A DNA stretch of 64,000 nt from Leptospira montravelensis (GTDB lineage Bacteria > Spirochaetota > Leptospiria > Leptospirales > Leptospiraceae). Location: the NCBI RefSeq assembly GCF_004770045.1, contig NZ_RQFO01000004.1:186001-250000 (forward strand), given 5' to 3'. Position 1 is the stretch's first letter. Each line of letters starts with the position of its first letter. The notes beneath the pieces were generated by a model. The model saw only the letters and a list, made by a program, of their open reading frames with translations. It made no database searches and was not told the DNA's origin. The position numbers were made by a program, and so were the translations under genes. Below are positions 8,810 to 17,539 of this stretch, one piece after another.

Positions 8810-9845
8810 TCAACTTGCATTTTATTCCAGACGTATAGGGGAAAGATTTGATCTTGTGCAAGCCGGTGGAGGAAATACATCAATAAAGGATGAGGATGGA
8901 CACCTTTATGTTAAAGCATCCGGAGTAAGGCTATCAGATATTGTTACAATTACTAACTTTGCAAAATTAGATAATCGAAAGTTGACGGAACTGTTTTTTA
9001 CTGTCGACTGGGAATCTTTAGATCGAGAAAAAAGAGAATCTAAAGCAAATGAGATTGTTACTACTTGTAACTTAACTTTGGATAAAAGACCTTCAATAGA
9101 AACTTTGCTTCATGCAATTTGTCCTGGTACAGTATTTCATACACATCCCTTGATCGTATTAGAATTTTTTAGTGGTGGAAAGAATAGAGAACAGTTTAAT
9201 GATATTTTCGCATTTGTTTCTTATGCGACTCCAGGTATCGAACTTACGTTAGCACTAAATAAGTCTAGAAATGAATTTATTATAAGAACTGGACATGAAC
9301 CAAAAGCAATCATATTAGAAAATCATGGAATGGTTGTTTATGATGATAATCCAGAATTGACTTGGAACAAAACTTTGTTAGTATTAGAAAAAATTGATTC
9401 TACAATTGGTAATTCAATTTCGATAGAAACAAAGTATGCAACCGCAAATAAAATTAGCATGGTTATGGAAAATTTGTTTCATTTGCCATGCGTGACGATT
9501 CCACTAAAAAAAGTAAATGATACAATGAAGGTAAGCCAAAGACCTTTTTTTCCTGATGGAGTTGTATTTTTTGGTGGAGGTGCTTTAGTAACTAGGGAAG
9601 TTGATTTAACAACCGATATTCAAAAATATTTGAAAGAATTTACTATTCCACCTAAAATATTTATTATTGAATCTATTGCTTATGCAAACGGATCGAACTT
9701 TACAAAAGCGAATGAAATCGCTGAAGTTTGGGAACTTCATTCCACTATTGCTGAAGCAAATGCCAATCATATTGTTTCACTAGAGAAAGAGGAGATTCTA
9801 TATCTTTCACACTGGGAAGCCGAGAAATACAGGAAAGAATTATAA
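8802..9845 (+). CDS. Class II (AraD/RhaD-type) aldolase-like protein
   Basis: About 347 residues. AGGGNTSIK near residue 25 and LYVKASGVRLSDI match the substrate phosphate-binding loop of class II aldolases/epimerases. FHTHPLIVLEF and LENHGMVVY provide the zinc histidines. The family cleaves or joins ketose phosphates, or epimerises pentulose phosphates. The C-terminal 130 residues (PFFPDGVVFFGGGAL onwards) go beyond the basic aldolase fold, as in the N-terminal part of rhamnulose-phosphate aldolase/dehydrogenase fusions, but the dehydrogenase is absent. I prefer ATG 8802; a TTG at 8796 has a better placed AAGGGG and is possible. The start lies inside the end of the HAD gene. Confidence 0.8.
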   Translation: MFNQLAFYSRRIGERFDLVQAGGGNTSIKDEDGHLYVKASGVRLSDIVTITNFAKLDNRKLTELFFTVDWESLDREKRESKANEIVTTCNLTLDKRPSIETLLHAICPGTVFHTHPLIVLEFFSGGKNREQFNDIFAFVSYATPGIELTLALNKSRNEFIIRTGHEPKAIILENHGMVVYDDNPELTWNKTLLVLEKIDSTIGNSISIETKYATANKISMVMENLFHLPCVTIPLKKVNDTMKVSQRPFFPDGVVFFGGGALVTREVDLTTDIQKYLKEFTIPPKIFIIESIAYANGSNFTKANEIAEVWELHSTIAEANANHIVSLEKEEILYLSHWEAEKYRKEL

Positions 9846-9846
9846 A

Positions 9847-11415
9847 ATGCATATTATTATTCCAATGTCTGGTATAGGAAAACGTTTTCTAGATGCAGGT
9901 TATACCCAACCTAAGCCGCTTATTGAAGTCGATGGTAAACCTATTATTGCTCATGTGATCGATATGTTTCCTGGAGAAACAAAATTTACATTTATCTGTA
10001 ATGAAGAACATCTAAAAACTACAGATATGCGTTCGGTGCTACTAGGACTAATTCCTGGAGCAAGTATACGTTCGATTCCTCCTCATAAATTAGGTCCAGT
10101 ATTTGCCGTGATGCAGATATTTAATGAAATTGATGATGAGGAAGAAGTAATCGTTAATTATTGTGATTTTGGAAAAGATTGGAATTATAAAGAGTTTTTA
10201 GCCGATCTAAGGGAACATCTTGCTGACGGAGGTATTTCTGCTTATAAAGGATTTCATCCACATATGTTAGGTAAAATCAATTATGCATTTATGAAAGAAA
10301 AAGACCGTTGGATGATTGCAATTCAGGAAAAAAAACCATTTACTGAATTTCGAATGAATGAATTTGCAAGTGATGGTACCTATTACTTTCGAACAGGAAA
10401 GATTTGTAAATATTACTTTCAGAAGACATTCGATAAGGGAATTGATCTAAACGGTGAATTTTATGTAAGTGTAGTTTACAATCTTTTAGTAGAAGATGGT
10501 CTTAAAGTTAGAATATTTGAAATAGACCATATGTTGCAATGGGGAACTCCAGGAGAACTAGAAGAATATCTCTACTGGTCAAATATTTTTAAAGGTTTGT
10601 CGAAAGTTAGAATTTCGCAACCAGCAATTCCAAAGCAGATTAACGTAATTCCAATGGCGGGAATGGGTTCTCGTTTTTCGAAAGAAGGGTATACGATACC
10701 TAAACCAATATTACCAATTGATGGTATTCCTATGGTTGTACATGCAGCAAATAGTTTACCTAATGCCGAAACAGTATTGTTTGTTGCACAGAGTGTTCAT
10801 TGTCAAAATTATCCGATTGAAAGTGAAATTCAAAAACATCTTTCTAGCGCAAAAGTTAAGAAAATTCCAAATTTAACAGAAGGTCAAGCTATTACCGTCA
10901 ATTTAGGACTAAACGGATTACCTGATTCGTCATCATTGATGATTGCAGCAAGTGATAATGGTATGTTGTATGATTTGGACAAATTACACAAATTAATGCA
11001 AGATGATAGGATAGATGGTATTGTGTTTACCTTTTCTGGTAATCCGACGTCAGAAATACATCCGGAGATGTATGGCTGGGTGAAACAAGAAAATAATATA
11101 GTTCAGTCAGTTTCTGTTAAGAAGCCGATTTCCGATACTCCTATAAAAGACCAAGCAATTGTAGGTGCTTTTTATTTTAGGTCAATTGGAATCTTTAAAG
11201 CTATTCTAGCTCAATTAATTCAAAGAGATATTAGAGTTAATAATGAGTTTTATATTGATTCAATGGTTGGGCTTGGTGTTGAAATGGGTTACAAATTTGT
11301 TTCCTTCCCCATTGACCATTACATATGCTGGGGTACTCCTGATGATTACAAAACGTTTCTATACTGGCAAGAATTGTTTGATAAAGTAGATTGGCATCCA
11401 TATAAAAAACCATGA
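9847..11415 (+). CDS. Tandem double nucleotidyltransferase (sugar-phosphate cytidylyl/uridylyl-type)
   Basis: This 522-residue protein carries two copies of the NTP_transferase fold. Copy 1 (residues 1-255) begins IIIPMSGIGKRFLDAGYTQP followed by KPLIEVDGKPI. Copy 2 (about 262-515) begins VIPMAGMGSRFSKEGYTIP followed by KPILPIDG. Both end alike, with QWGTPGELEEYLYW and CWGTPDDYKTFLYW. Such domains join a sugar or alditol phosphate to a nucleotide. The metal-binding region differs between copies (NYCDFGKDW versus AASDNGMLYD), so one copy may be regulatory or use another substrate. The product probably feeds the glycosyltransferases downstream. It begins one base after the aldolase gene and overlaps the gtrA-like start by four bases. 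Confidence 0.82.
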   Translation: MHIIIPMSGIGKRFLDAGYTQPKPLIEVDGKPIIAHVIDMFPGETKFTFICNEEHLKTTDMRSVLLGLIPGASIRSIPPHKLGPVFAVMQIFNEIDDEEEVIVNYCDFGKDWNYKEFLADLREHLADGGISAYKGFHPHMLGKINYAFMKEKDRWMIAIQEKKPFTEFRMNEFASDGTYYFRTGKICKYYFQKTFDKGIDLNGEFYVSVVYNLLVEDGLKVRIFEIDHMLQWGTPGELEEYLYWSNIFKGLSKVRISQPAIPKQINVIPMAGMGSRFSKEGYTIPKPILPIDGIPMVVHAANSLPNAETVLFVAQSVHCQNYPIESEIQKHLSSAKVKKIPNLTEGQAITVNLGLNGLPDSSSLMIAASDNGMLYDLDKLHKLMQDDRIDGIVFTFSGNPTSEIHPEMYGWVKQENNIVQSVSVKKPISDTPIKDQAIVGAFYFRSIGIFKAILAQLIQRDIRVNNEFYIDSMVGLGVEMGYKFVSFPIDHYICWGTPDDYKTFLYWQELFDKVDWHPYKKP

Positions 11416-11777
11416 AGAGAGAAATCATTTGGTTTTTAGTAGCTGGTATTTGTGCAGTTGGAACTGATTTATCTACTTATTATGTTTTAAGAGAATTTAT
11501 ACCTGTAACATTTTCGAAAGGAATTTCATTTGTATTAGGTTCTATAATTGCTTTTATCATAAATAAATATATGACTTTCGGAAAAAAAGAATTTTCGCCA
11601 ATAGAAATTCTAAAATTTGCAGGTTTGTATCTATCTACATTGATTGCCAATGTTTTAGTAAACAATTTGTCCTTGAAAGTGTTACCGGGTTTTGTTTTTT
11701 TCGCATTTCTTTGTGCTACAGGAACTTCTACAATTTTAAATTATTTAGGCCAGAAATTTTGGGTATTTAGAAAATGA
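11412..11777 (+). CDS. GtrA-like small membrane protein
   Basis: A 121-residue protein with four membrane segments and the GtrA-family pattern: FLVAGICAVGTDLSTYYVL in helix 1, FVLGSIIAFIINKYMTFGKK after helix 2, and NYLGQKFWVFRK at the C-terminus. GtrA proteins are thought to flip or help present undecaprenyl-phosphate-linked sugars. The ATG overlaps the stop of the nucleotidyltransferase gene, and its own stop overlaps the next glycosyltransferase start, so the three are coupled. Confidence 0.88.
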   Translation: MKREIIWFLVAGICAVGTDLSTYYVLREFIPVTFSKGISFVLGSIIAFIINKYMTFGKKEFSPIEILKFAGLYLSTLIANVLVNNLSLKVLPGFVFFAFLCATGTSTILNYLGQKFWVFRK

Positions 11778-12472
11778 AACTGCAAGTAACGATTCCCTGT
11801 TATAACGAATCAAAAAATATTCCTTTGCTTTTAGAAAGATTCCGTAAGATTTTAAATCGTAATGATGTTGGTATACTACTTGTTGACAATGGATCAACTG
11901 ACAACTCTCCGGCAATCATTCGGGAGTTAGTCCCTAACTATCCATTTGCAGAATCAATTCGCGTAGAACGAAACCAAGGGTATGGTTTTGGAATTTTATC
12001 AGGGCTCAGGCACTCAAAGTCTGAATATTTAGGGTGGACACACGCTGATATGCAAACCGATCCCTTCGATATTCTGCGAGGAATTGAAATATTGGAATCT
12101 GCAAATCAACCACAGAATGTATATGTGAAAGGACTTAGGCGTGGACGACCATTTTTTGATGAATTCTTCACCTTCGGAATGAGTATTTTTGAAAGTATTT
12201 ATTTAGGTGCTTCCTTGTGGGATATTAATGGCCAACCCAATCTTTTTCATCGCTCCTTTTTTGAAGTATGGGAAAAACCTCCTAGTGATTTTTCACTAGA
12301 TTTATATGCAATATATACAGCTAAAGTTAAGGATATGGAAGTTATAAGATTTCCAGTAGAATTTCCTCCTCGAGTTCATGGCGAATCTAGCTGGAATAAT
12401 GGTTTCGCTTCTAAATGGAAGTTTATTAAACGAACTATTGATTTCAGTTTAAAATTGAAGAAAGGTCTTTGA
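11774..12472 (+). CDS. Family 2 glycosyltransferase, polyprenyl-phosphate sugar synthase-like
   Basis: A 232-residue GT-A enzyme: VTIPCYNESKNIPLLLERF, LLVDNGSTDNS, ERNQGYGFGILSGL, and THADMQTDP as the DxD-like site. It resembles dolichol-phosphate mannose synthases but lacks the C-terminal membrane helices that GtrB proteins carry. Being coupled to a GtrA-like gene, it probably loads a sugar or related group on to undecaprenyl phosphate. The activated donor may come from the tandem nucleotidyltransferase just upstream. Donor and acceptor are inferred only from context. Confidence 0.85.
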   Translation: MKLQVTIPCYNESKNIPLLLERFRKILNRNDVGILLVDNGSTDNSPAIIRELVPNYPFAESIRVERNQGYGFGILSGLRHSKSEYLGWTHADMQTDPFDILRGIEILESANQPQNVYVKGLRRGRPFFDEFFTFGMSIFESIYLGASLWDINGQPNLFHRSFFEVWEKPPSDFSLDLYAIYTAKVKDMEVIRFPVEFPPRVHGESSWNNGFASKWKFIKRTIDFSLKLKKGL

Positions 12473-12480
12473 TTATCGTT

Positions 12481-13101
12481 ATGAGTAATATTAAGTTTAT
12501 TGCACATAGGGTTAACACTTCTAGTGGATTAACGCAATTATCTGCAGATGTAGGAGTGGAGATTGACATTCGTGACTTTGGAGATAAGCTCATTTTAGCC
12601 CATGATCCATTTATTGAAGGTGAAGATTTTGATCATTATTTATCTCAATATAAACAAACTGGAATTTTGATTTTAAATGTAAAATCAGAACGGATTGAAC
12701 ATAAAATTTTAGAGCTCTTAAGAAAATACAATATTAAGAACTATTTCTTTTTAGATTCTTCTTTCCCAATGATTTACAAACTCTCAAATGAAGGAGAATC
12801 AAATATTGCATTACGGTTTTCTGAATTCGAGGGAATGGATACAATTAGAATAATGAAGGGCAAGGTTAAGTGGGTATGGGTGGATTGTTTTTCTAACTTT
12901 CCATTGAATAAGGAGATAGAAGTTGAAATTCACTCTCTTGGTTATTCTTTGTGTTTAGTGAGTCCTGAATTACAAGGTAGGGACCACGATATCGAAAATT
13001 ATAGCGATTATATTAGACAAAATAATATAAAAATAGATGCGATTTGTAGTAAGATTTACAATCGAGAACGATGGAATCAGGTAATCTTAGGAAAAAAATG
13101 A
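12481..13101 (+). CDS. Glycerophosphodiester phosphodiesterase-like protein
   Basis: About 206 residues. IAHRVN near residue 6 corresponds to the HRG motif of the GDPD family, and VEIDIRDFGDKLILAHDPF carries the ExD and HDP elements, so most metal and catalytic positions are present. The family cleaves glycerophosphodiesters, giving glycerol-3-phosphate and an alcohol. Here the glycine of HRG is replaced by valine and the protein is shorter than usual, so the activity may be different, such as trimming or transfer of a polysaccharide substituent. No signal peptide is visible, so it is probably cytoplasmic. ATG 12481 is chosen; a TTG at 12469 overlapping the previous stop is possible. It is the last gene of the cassette. 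Confidence 0.7.
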   Translation: MSNIKFIAHRVNTSSGLTQLSADVGVEIDIRDFGDKLILAHDPFIEGEDFDHYLSQYKQTGILILNVKSERIEHKILELLRKYNIKNYFFLDSSFPMIYKLSNEGESNIALRFSEFEGMDTIRIMKGKVKWVWVDCFSNFPLNKEIEVEIHSLGYSLCLVSPELQGRDHDIENYSDYIRQNNIKIDAICSKIYNRERWNQVILGKK

Positions 13102-13106
13102 TAAAT

Positions 13107-13226
13107 CTATGAATAAGGTATCTGTATAATTTCCAACTTTCTTTTATAATATTTATTCGGATACATTCGTAAATGTTTTGCAGATTCTAGAAACAGGTTA
13201 TCTCCTTTTGTTACATTAGAATTCAT
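13107..13226 (-). other. Short possible ORF or gene remnant (39 codons)
   Basis: In the 180-base gap between two convergent genes the minus strand holds a 39-codon frame, starting ATG and containing GDNLFLESAKHLRMYP. It reads like coding sequence but has no recognised family. It may be the decayed tail of a lost gene, a small protein, or chance. Nothing else is seen in the gap. Confidence 0.2.
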
Positions 13227-13281
13227 CAGTATTGTGTTTCAATATAGGCAGTTTTTATCCTTCTATTTTTCCAAATTTAGT

Positions 13282-14067
13282 TCATTTAAATATTCTCCAG
13301 CCCCATTTATTGAAATATTGGACCATACTCCTTAAAAAGTAAAATAAATGTTTGGAAGATTTGTGAGCACCCCGTGTCCATAAATGTATGATTTCTACTT
13401 GAGGAGTGTAAAAGATTTTTTTATTGATCGAACGAACTTTGCGACAGATATCAAAATCTTCGAAATATAAAAAATATCGTTCGTCGAAACCTCCTATTTG
13501 ATCCCAAACATTTCTTGAAATAATAAAAAAACATCCGCTAACAATTGGGATTTCTCCTTCAATGTCATACATTTCGTTTTTTATTTCGTAATTTAAAAGC
13601 GCTTTTCTAAATAAATGTAAATGAGAAAGAATTGGTAGTCTTCTTGTGATCAGTGCAAATAAATTTGGATCATTTTTTAAAAGTTTCTGAACACTACCAT
13701 CGGGATTCATTACTTTACATGTGATTAAACCGATTTGAGGATCTGCTTCCATCTTTTCGATAAGTGTTTGTATGCATCCAGGAGAAACAAAGACATCTGG
13801 ATTTTGAATCACAATATATTTTTCAATTTCATTTGCTTTAGTGTTATTTCTATGTGCAAAATTGTGACCAGCTCCAAATCCAGGGTTGTCTGGATTATGA
13901 TGATAGGAAATGTTGGATTTGGTGACTAAAGATGATAATGTTGGACTTGGTGAATGATCAACAAGTACGATTTGTCTTTTGGGGTCTTGTTCTAAAAAAG
14001 AATCTATTGATTTTTGAACAATTTCTTTTGAATTTTTAAATAAAACAATCGATGAAACTAGGTTCAT
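13282..14067 (-). CDS. Family 2 glycosyltransferase, WbbL-like rhamnosyltransferase
   Basis: A 261-residue GT-A enzyme on the minus strand. VDHSPSP, NPDNPGFGAGHNFA, IQNPDVFVSPG and the PIVSGCFFIISRNVWDQIGG / FLYFEDFDICRKV block are hallmarks of the WbbL family, which adds rhamnose from dTDP-rhamnose to a lipid-linked oligosaccharide. It lies back to back with rfbDCBA across a 73-base region, so supply and use of dTDP-rhamnose could share control. The ATG at 14067 is the first in-frame start and gives a full-length N-terminus. Rhamnose specificity is inferred. Confidence 0.86.
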   Translation of the reverse strand: MNLVSSIVLFKNSKEIVQKSIDSFLEQDPKRQIVLVDHSPSPTLSSLVTKSNISYHHNPDNPGFGAGHNFAHRNNTKANEIEKYIVIQNPDVFVSPGCIQTLIEKMEADPQIGLITCKVMNPDGSVQKLLKNDPNLFALITRRLPILSHLHLFRKALLNYEIKNEMYDIEGEIPIVSGCFFIISRNVWDQIGGFDERYFLYFEDFDICRKVRSINKKIFYTPQVEIIHLWTRGAHKSSKHLFYFLRSMVQYFNKWGWRIFK

Positions 14068-14079
14068 CGTTCAATCATT

Positions 14080-14107
14080 TTGAATTTCGAAACTCTTTCA
14101 ATATATT
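14080..14107 (+). promoter_or_regulatory. Candidate promoter for rfbDCBA
   Basis: TTGAAT at 14080-14085 and TATATT at 14102-14107 are separated by 16 bases, a good sigma-70-type pair, in the short divergent region upstream of rfbD. This is pattern-based only; the region is AT-rich, so chance matches are likely. Confidence 0.4.
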
Positions 14108-14140
14108 TTTATATAAACTATCTTTAAGGTTGGGTTACTT

Positions 14141-15028
14141 TTGAAAACTATACTCGTAACAGGTTCCAATGGGCAATTAGGGCAAGAATTGCAGATTCTT
14201 GCTAAATCAAAGCAGGGATTTGAATTTATATTTGCAGATCGTTCCATTTTGGATATTTCCTCAACCGAGAGCTTTCGACTTTTTGAAAAATCATTTTTAG
14301 ATTCAAAATCCTTATATGGAATCATAAATGGTGCAGCATACACTCATGTAGACAAAGCAGAGACAGAGCCTGATGTTGCTAGAAATGGGAATATAATTGG
14401 AACTAAAAATTTAGCGCAATTCGCCAAACAGAAAGATGCGAAATTGATCCATGTATCAACAGACTTTGTTTTTGATGGAATGAAGTCGCGTCCATATCTC
14501 GAAGATGATAAAAAAAATCCTTTATCGGTTTATGGAAATACCAAGTCTGAAGGAGAAAATGTGGCATTAAATGAAAATACTAATTCATTAATTTTTCGAA
14601 CTTCGTGGGTTTATTCAGCTTATGGAAAGAATTTCTTTAAAACAATTCATCGATTCTCTCAAGAGAGAGAGACTCTAAAAGTGATTTCTGATCAAGTGGG
14701 AACTCCAACTTGGGCTAGGGATCTTGCTGAAATTTGTTTGGAAGGTATAGAATCGGACAGAACTGGTATTTACCATTTTTCCAATGAAGGAGTTGCCAGT
14801 TGGTATGATTTTGCTTGTGAGATTGTAGATACATTTGGTTTTAATTGTAATGTAATTCCTATTACTACTGAGGAATATCCAACGGATGCGACTAGGCCAT
14901 CGTATTCTGTATTAAATAAATCAAAATTCCACAAGGATTTTAAATTTCAAAATTCTCACTGGCGCAAACAAGTTCGAAAACTTGCTTCACAATTTTCCTT
15001 GTCTGAAGAGCCGATTTCAAAAAACTAA
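14141..15028 (+). CDS. rfbD: dTDP-4-dehydrorhamnose reductase
   Basis: This 295-residue protein makes the last step of dTDP-L-rhamnose synthesis, NAD(P)H reduction of dTDP-4-keto-L-rhamnose. ILVTGSNGQLGQEL is the cofactor-binding glycine motif. NGAAYTHVDKAE, VSTDFVFDG and YGNTKSEGE (catalytic Tyr and Lys) are typical RmlD elements, and FRTSWVYS follows. Length equals the usual 290-300 residues. The start is TTG at 14141; no better start is in frame nearby. It leads a four-gene rfb operon with gaps of 5 to 20 bases or overlaps. The E. coli-style order B-D-A-C is not kept here; it is D-C-B-A. Confidence 0.95.
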   Translation: MKTILVTGSNGQLGQELQILAKSKQGFEFIFADRSILDISSTESFRLFEKSFLDSKSLYGIINGAAYTHVDKAETEPDVARNGNIIGTKNLAQFAKQKDAKLIHVSTDFVFDGMKSRPYLEDDKKNPLSVYGNTKSEGENVALNENTNSLIFRTSWVYSAYGKNFFKTIHRFSQERETLKVISDQVGTPTWARDLAEICLEGIESDRTGIYHFSNEGVASWYDFACEIVDTFGFNCNVIPITTEEYPTDATRPSYSVLNKSKFHKDFKFQNSHWRKQVRKLASQFSLSEEPISKN

Positions 15029-15033
15029 TCTCA

Positions 15034-15582
15034 ATGGAAGTCATTACTTTTCCCATAAAAGGTCCAATTCTATTGATCCCTTCGGTCTTTCCTGATCCAA
15101 GAGGTTTTTTCTTAGAATCTTATAAAGCCTCACGTTTTAAAGACTTAGGTATACCAACAGAATTTAAACAAGACAATCACTCTCGTTCTTCCAAAGGTGT
15201 GATCAGGGGATTACACTTTCAGGCACCCCCTATGGATCAAGGAAAACTCGTGCGAGTCACAAGAGGTAGTGCTCTTGATGTAGCAGTTGACATACGGAAG
15301 GAATCGCCTACTTATGGAAATTCTGTGCAAGTTGTTCTATCGGAAGAAAATAAACATATCTTTTGGGTTCCACCAGGATTTGCACATGGTTTTTTGACTT
15401 TAGAAGACAACACGGACTTTCTTTACAAGGTGACGAATGAATATTCAAAAACTCACGAGGGTGGAATTCGTTTCAACGATCCTACTTTAGGTATAAATTG
15501 GGGGATGTCGATTGATGAAATGATCGCATCCGAAAAGGATTTGATTTTACCTGGTTGGAGTGACTTTGTTTCCCCGTTTTAA
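15034..15582 (+). CDS. rfbC: dTDP-4-dehydrorhamnose 3,5-epimerase
   Basis: A 182-residue RmlC-type cupin that epimerises C3 and C5 of dTDP-4-keto-6-deoxyglucose. DPRGFFLESYKA, QDNHSRSSKGVIRGLHFQ (with the catalytic-region His) and WVPPGFAHGFLTLED are near-canonical, and YKVTNEYSKTHEGG is the substrate-binding end. Size is normal. It lies five bases after rfbD and 20 bases before rfbB, so it is in the same transcript. Confidence 0.96.
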   Translation: MEVITFPIKGPILLIPSVFPDPRGFFLESYKASRFKDLGIPTEFKQDNHSRSSKGVIRGLHFQAPPMDQGKLVRVTRGSALDVAVDIRKESPTYGNSVQVVLSEENKHIFWVPPGFAHGFLTLEDNTDFLYKVTNEYSKTHEGGIRFNDPTLGINWGMSIDEMIASEKDLILPGWSDFVSPF

Positions 15583-15602
15583 TCACAAAAGGCATTACAT
15601 TC

Positions 15603-16664
15603 ATGAATACTAAAAAACTTCTAATAACCGGCGGAGCTGGTTTTATCGGATCTAATTTTGTCCACCATGTAATGGAATCGTTTAACGATGTAAATGTGAT
15701 CGTTATCGATAAATTGACGTACGCTGGCAATTTGAAAAATCTAAGCAAATGGAAGGAAGATCCAAGATTTCAATTTTTCAAAGTGGATATTGCAGACAAA
15801 GAATCTCTTTTTGAAACTTGTGGTGGCTTGGATTTTACGGACATTGTCCATTTCGCAGCTGAGTCACACGTTGACCGATCCATACTAGGCCCAGAAGAAT
15901 TTGTAAGGACAAATGTATTCGGAACATTTTATTTATTGGAACTTGCCAAGGAAAGGTTTAAGAAATTCATATTCAATCGTTTCCTTCATGTTTCCACAGA
16001 TGAAGTTTACGGAACTTTAGGTGAAGATGGATTTTTTACAGAAACCACCTCGTATGCACCAAACTCGCCTTATTCCGCAACAAAAGCAGGATCGGATCAT
16101 CTGGTACGTTCCTATTTTCATACATATGGACTTCCAACTATAACAACTAATTGTTCAAACAATTATGGCCCTTTTCATTTTCCAGAAAAGCTAATTCCGT
16201 TGATGATTCTAAATTGTTTCCAAGGAAAACCTTTACCAGTGTATGGAAAAGGGGATAATATTCGTGACTGGTTATACGTAAAAGATCATTGTTCTGCAAT
16301 TTTCACTGCACTGGAAAAAGGAATTCCAGGTGAGACATATGTCGTAGGCACAAGAAATGAAAAAACTAATTTGGATATAGTGAACCGTATCTGTGAACTT
16401 ATGGATGAAAAACATCCAGAAGGTGCCCCACACAAAAATCTCATTCAATATGTAAAAGACCGCGCTGGTCACGATTTTCGTTATGCAATTGACCCTTCAA
16501 AAATTGAAACCGAATTAGGTTGGAAACCGAAATATAATTTTGAAAGTGCATTAGAAGAAACTGTCGATTGGTTTCTAACAAATCAAGTTTGGTGGAAAGA
16601 TATCCTATCAGGTGATTACCAAAACTATTATAATCAACAATACCAGGAACTAAAACAAAAATGA
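15603..16664 (+). CDS. rfbB: dTDP-glucose 4,6-dehydratase
   Basis: A 353-residue extended SDR enzyme that converts dTDP-glucose to dTDP-4-keto-6-deoxyglucose. [18 protein letters not shown] binds [26 protein letters not shown] (catalytic Thr-Asp-Glu), [15 protein letters not shown] (Tyr-x3-Lys) and [18 protein letters not shown] are all typical of RmlB. The stop overlaps the rfbA start as ATGA, which indicates coupled translation. Confidence 0.97.
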   Translation: MNTKKLLITGGAGFIGSNFVHHVMESFNDVNVIVIDKLTYAGNLKNLSKWKEDPRFQFFKVDIADKESLFETCGGLDFTDIVHFAAESHVDRSILGPEEFVRTNVFGTFYLLELAKERFKKFIFNRFLHVSTDEVYGTLGEDGFFTETTSYAPNSPYSATKAGSDHLVRSYFHTYGLPTITTNCSNNYGPFHFPEKLIPLMILNCFQGKPLPVYGKGDNIRDWLYVKDHCSAIFTALEKGIPGETYVVGTRNEKTNLDIVNRICELMDEKHPEGAPHKNLIQYVKDRAGHDFRYAIDPSKIETELGWKPKYNFESALEETVDWFLTNQVWWKDILSGDYQNYYNQQYQELKQK

Positions 16665-17539
16665 AAGGAATCATTCTAGCTGGCGGATCTGGGACTAGGT
16701 TATACCCAGTAACAAAAGTGATAAGCAAACAGTTGTTACCTGTCTATGACAAACCTATGATTTATTATCCATTAAGTACTTTAATGTTAGCAGGGATTAA
16801 AGAGATTCTGATAATTTCCACACCTGAATCGATTCCATTATTTAAAGAATTGTTGGGGGATGGATCGAGTTGGGGAATATCCATTGAGTATGAAGTTCAA
16901 CCGTCTCCGGACGGACTTGCTCAAGCATTTATTATTGGCGAAAGGTTTTTGAATGGAGGAGAGCCGTGTTCCTTAATTTTAGGGGATAATATTTTTTTTG
17001 GACATGGAATGGAAGAAATTCTCAGTGATGCACTTTTAAGTAAGAGTGGTGCTACCGTGTTTGCATATCATGTGATGGATCCTGAACGTTACGGAGTCAT
17101 CGAGTTTGATCAAAACAAACGAGCCATTTCCATCGAAGAAAAACCTAAAGTTCCAAAATCAAACTACGCAGTAACTGGATTATATTTTTATGATGGAAAT
17201 GTAGTTGAATATGCTAAGCAAGTTAAGCCTTCTAAGCGAGGGGAGCTTGAAATTACTGATTTAAATAGAATTTACCTGGAAAAAGGTGAGTTAGATGTTC
17301 AACTAATGGGCAGAGGATTTGCATGGCTCGATACAGGAACTCACGAGTCGTTATTAGAGGCTTCGGCATTTGTTGAAACTGTAGAGAGGAGACAAGGCTT
17401 AAAGATAGCTTGCCCAGAAGAGATAGCATATCGGAAAGGTTATATCAATAAACGGGATTTAGAGTTATTGGCAGAGCCACTAAAGAAAAATGGATACGGT
17501 CAATACTTGCTCAGAATTCTAACAGAAACAGTTTTTTAG
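16661..17539 (+). CDS. rfbA: Glucose-1-phosphate thymidylyltransferase
   Basis: A 292-residue RmlA enzyme that joins glucose-1-phosphate to dTTP, the first step of dTDP-rhamnose synthesis. [17 protein letters not shown] is the nucleotide-binding signature, and [26 protein letters not shown] (metal Asp), [19 protein letters not shown] and [14 protein letters not shown] follow in the usual order. Length is normal. It ends the rfb operon; 419 bases without a gene follow and I see no strong terminator. Confidence 0.97.
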   Translation: MKGIILAGGSGTRLYPVTKVISKQLLPVYDKPMIYYPLSTLMLAGIKEILIISTPESIPLFKELLGDGSSWGISIEYEVQPSPDGLAQAFIIGERFLNGGEPCSLILGDNIFFGHGMEEILSDALLSKSGATVFAYHVMDPERYGVIEFDQNKRAISIEEKPKVPKSNYAVTGLYFYDGNVVEYAKQVKPSKRGELEITDLNRIYLEKGELDVQLMGRGFAWLDTGTHESLLEASAFVETVERRQGLKIACPEEIAYRKGYINKRDLELLAEPLKKNGYGQYLLRILTETVF

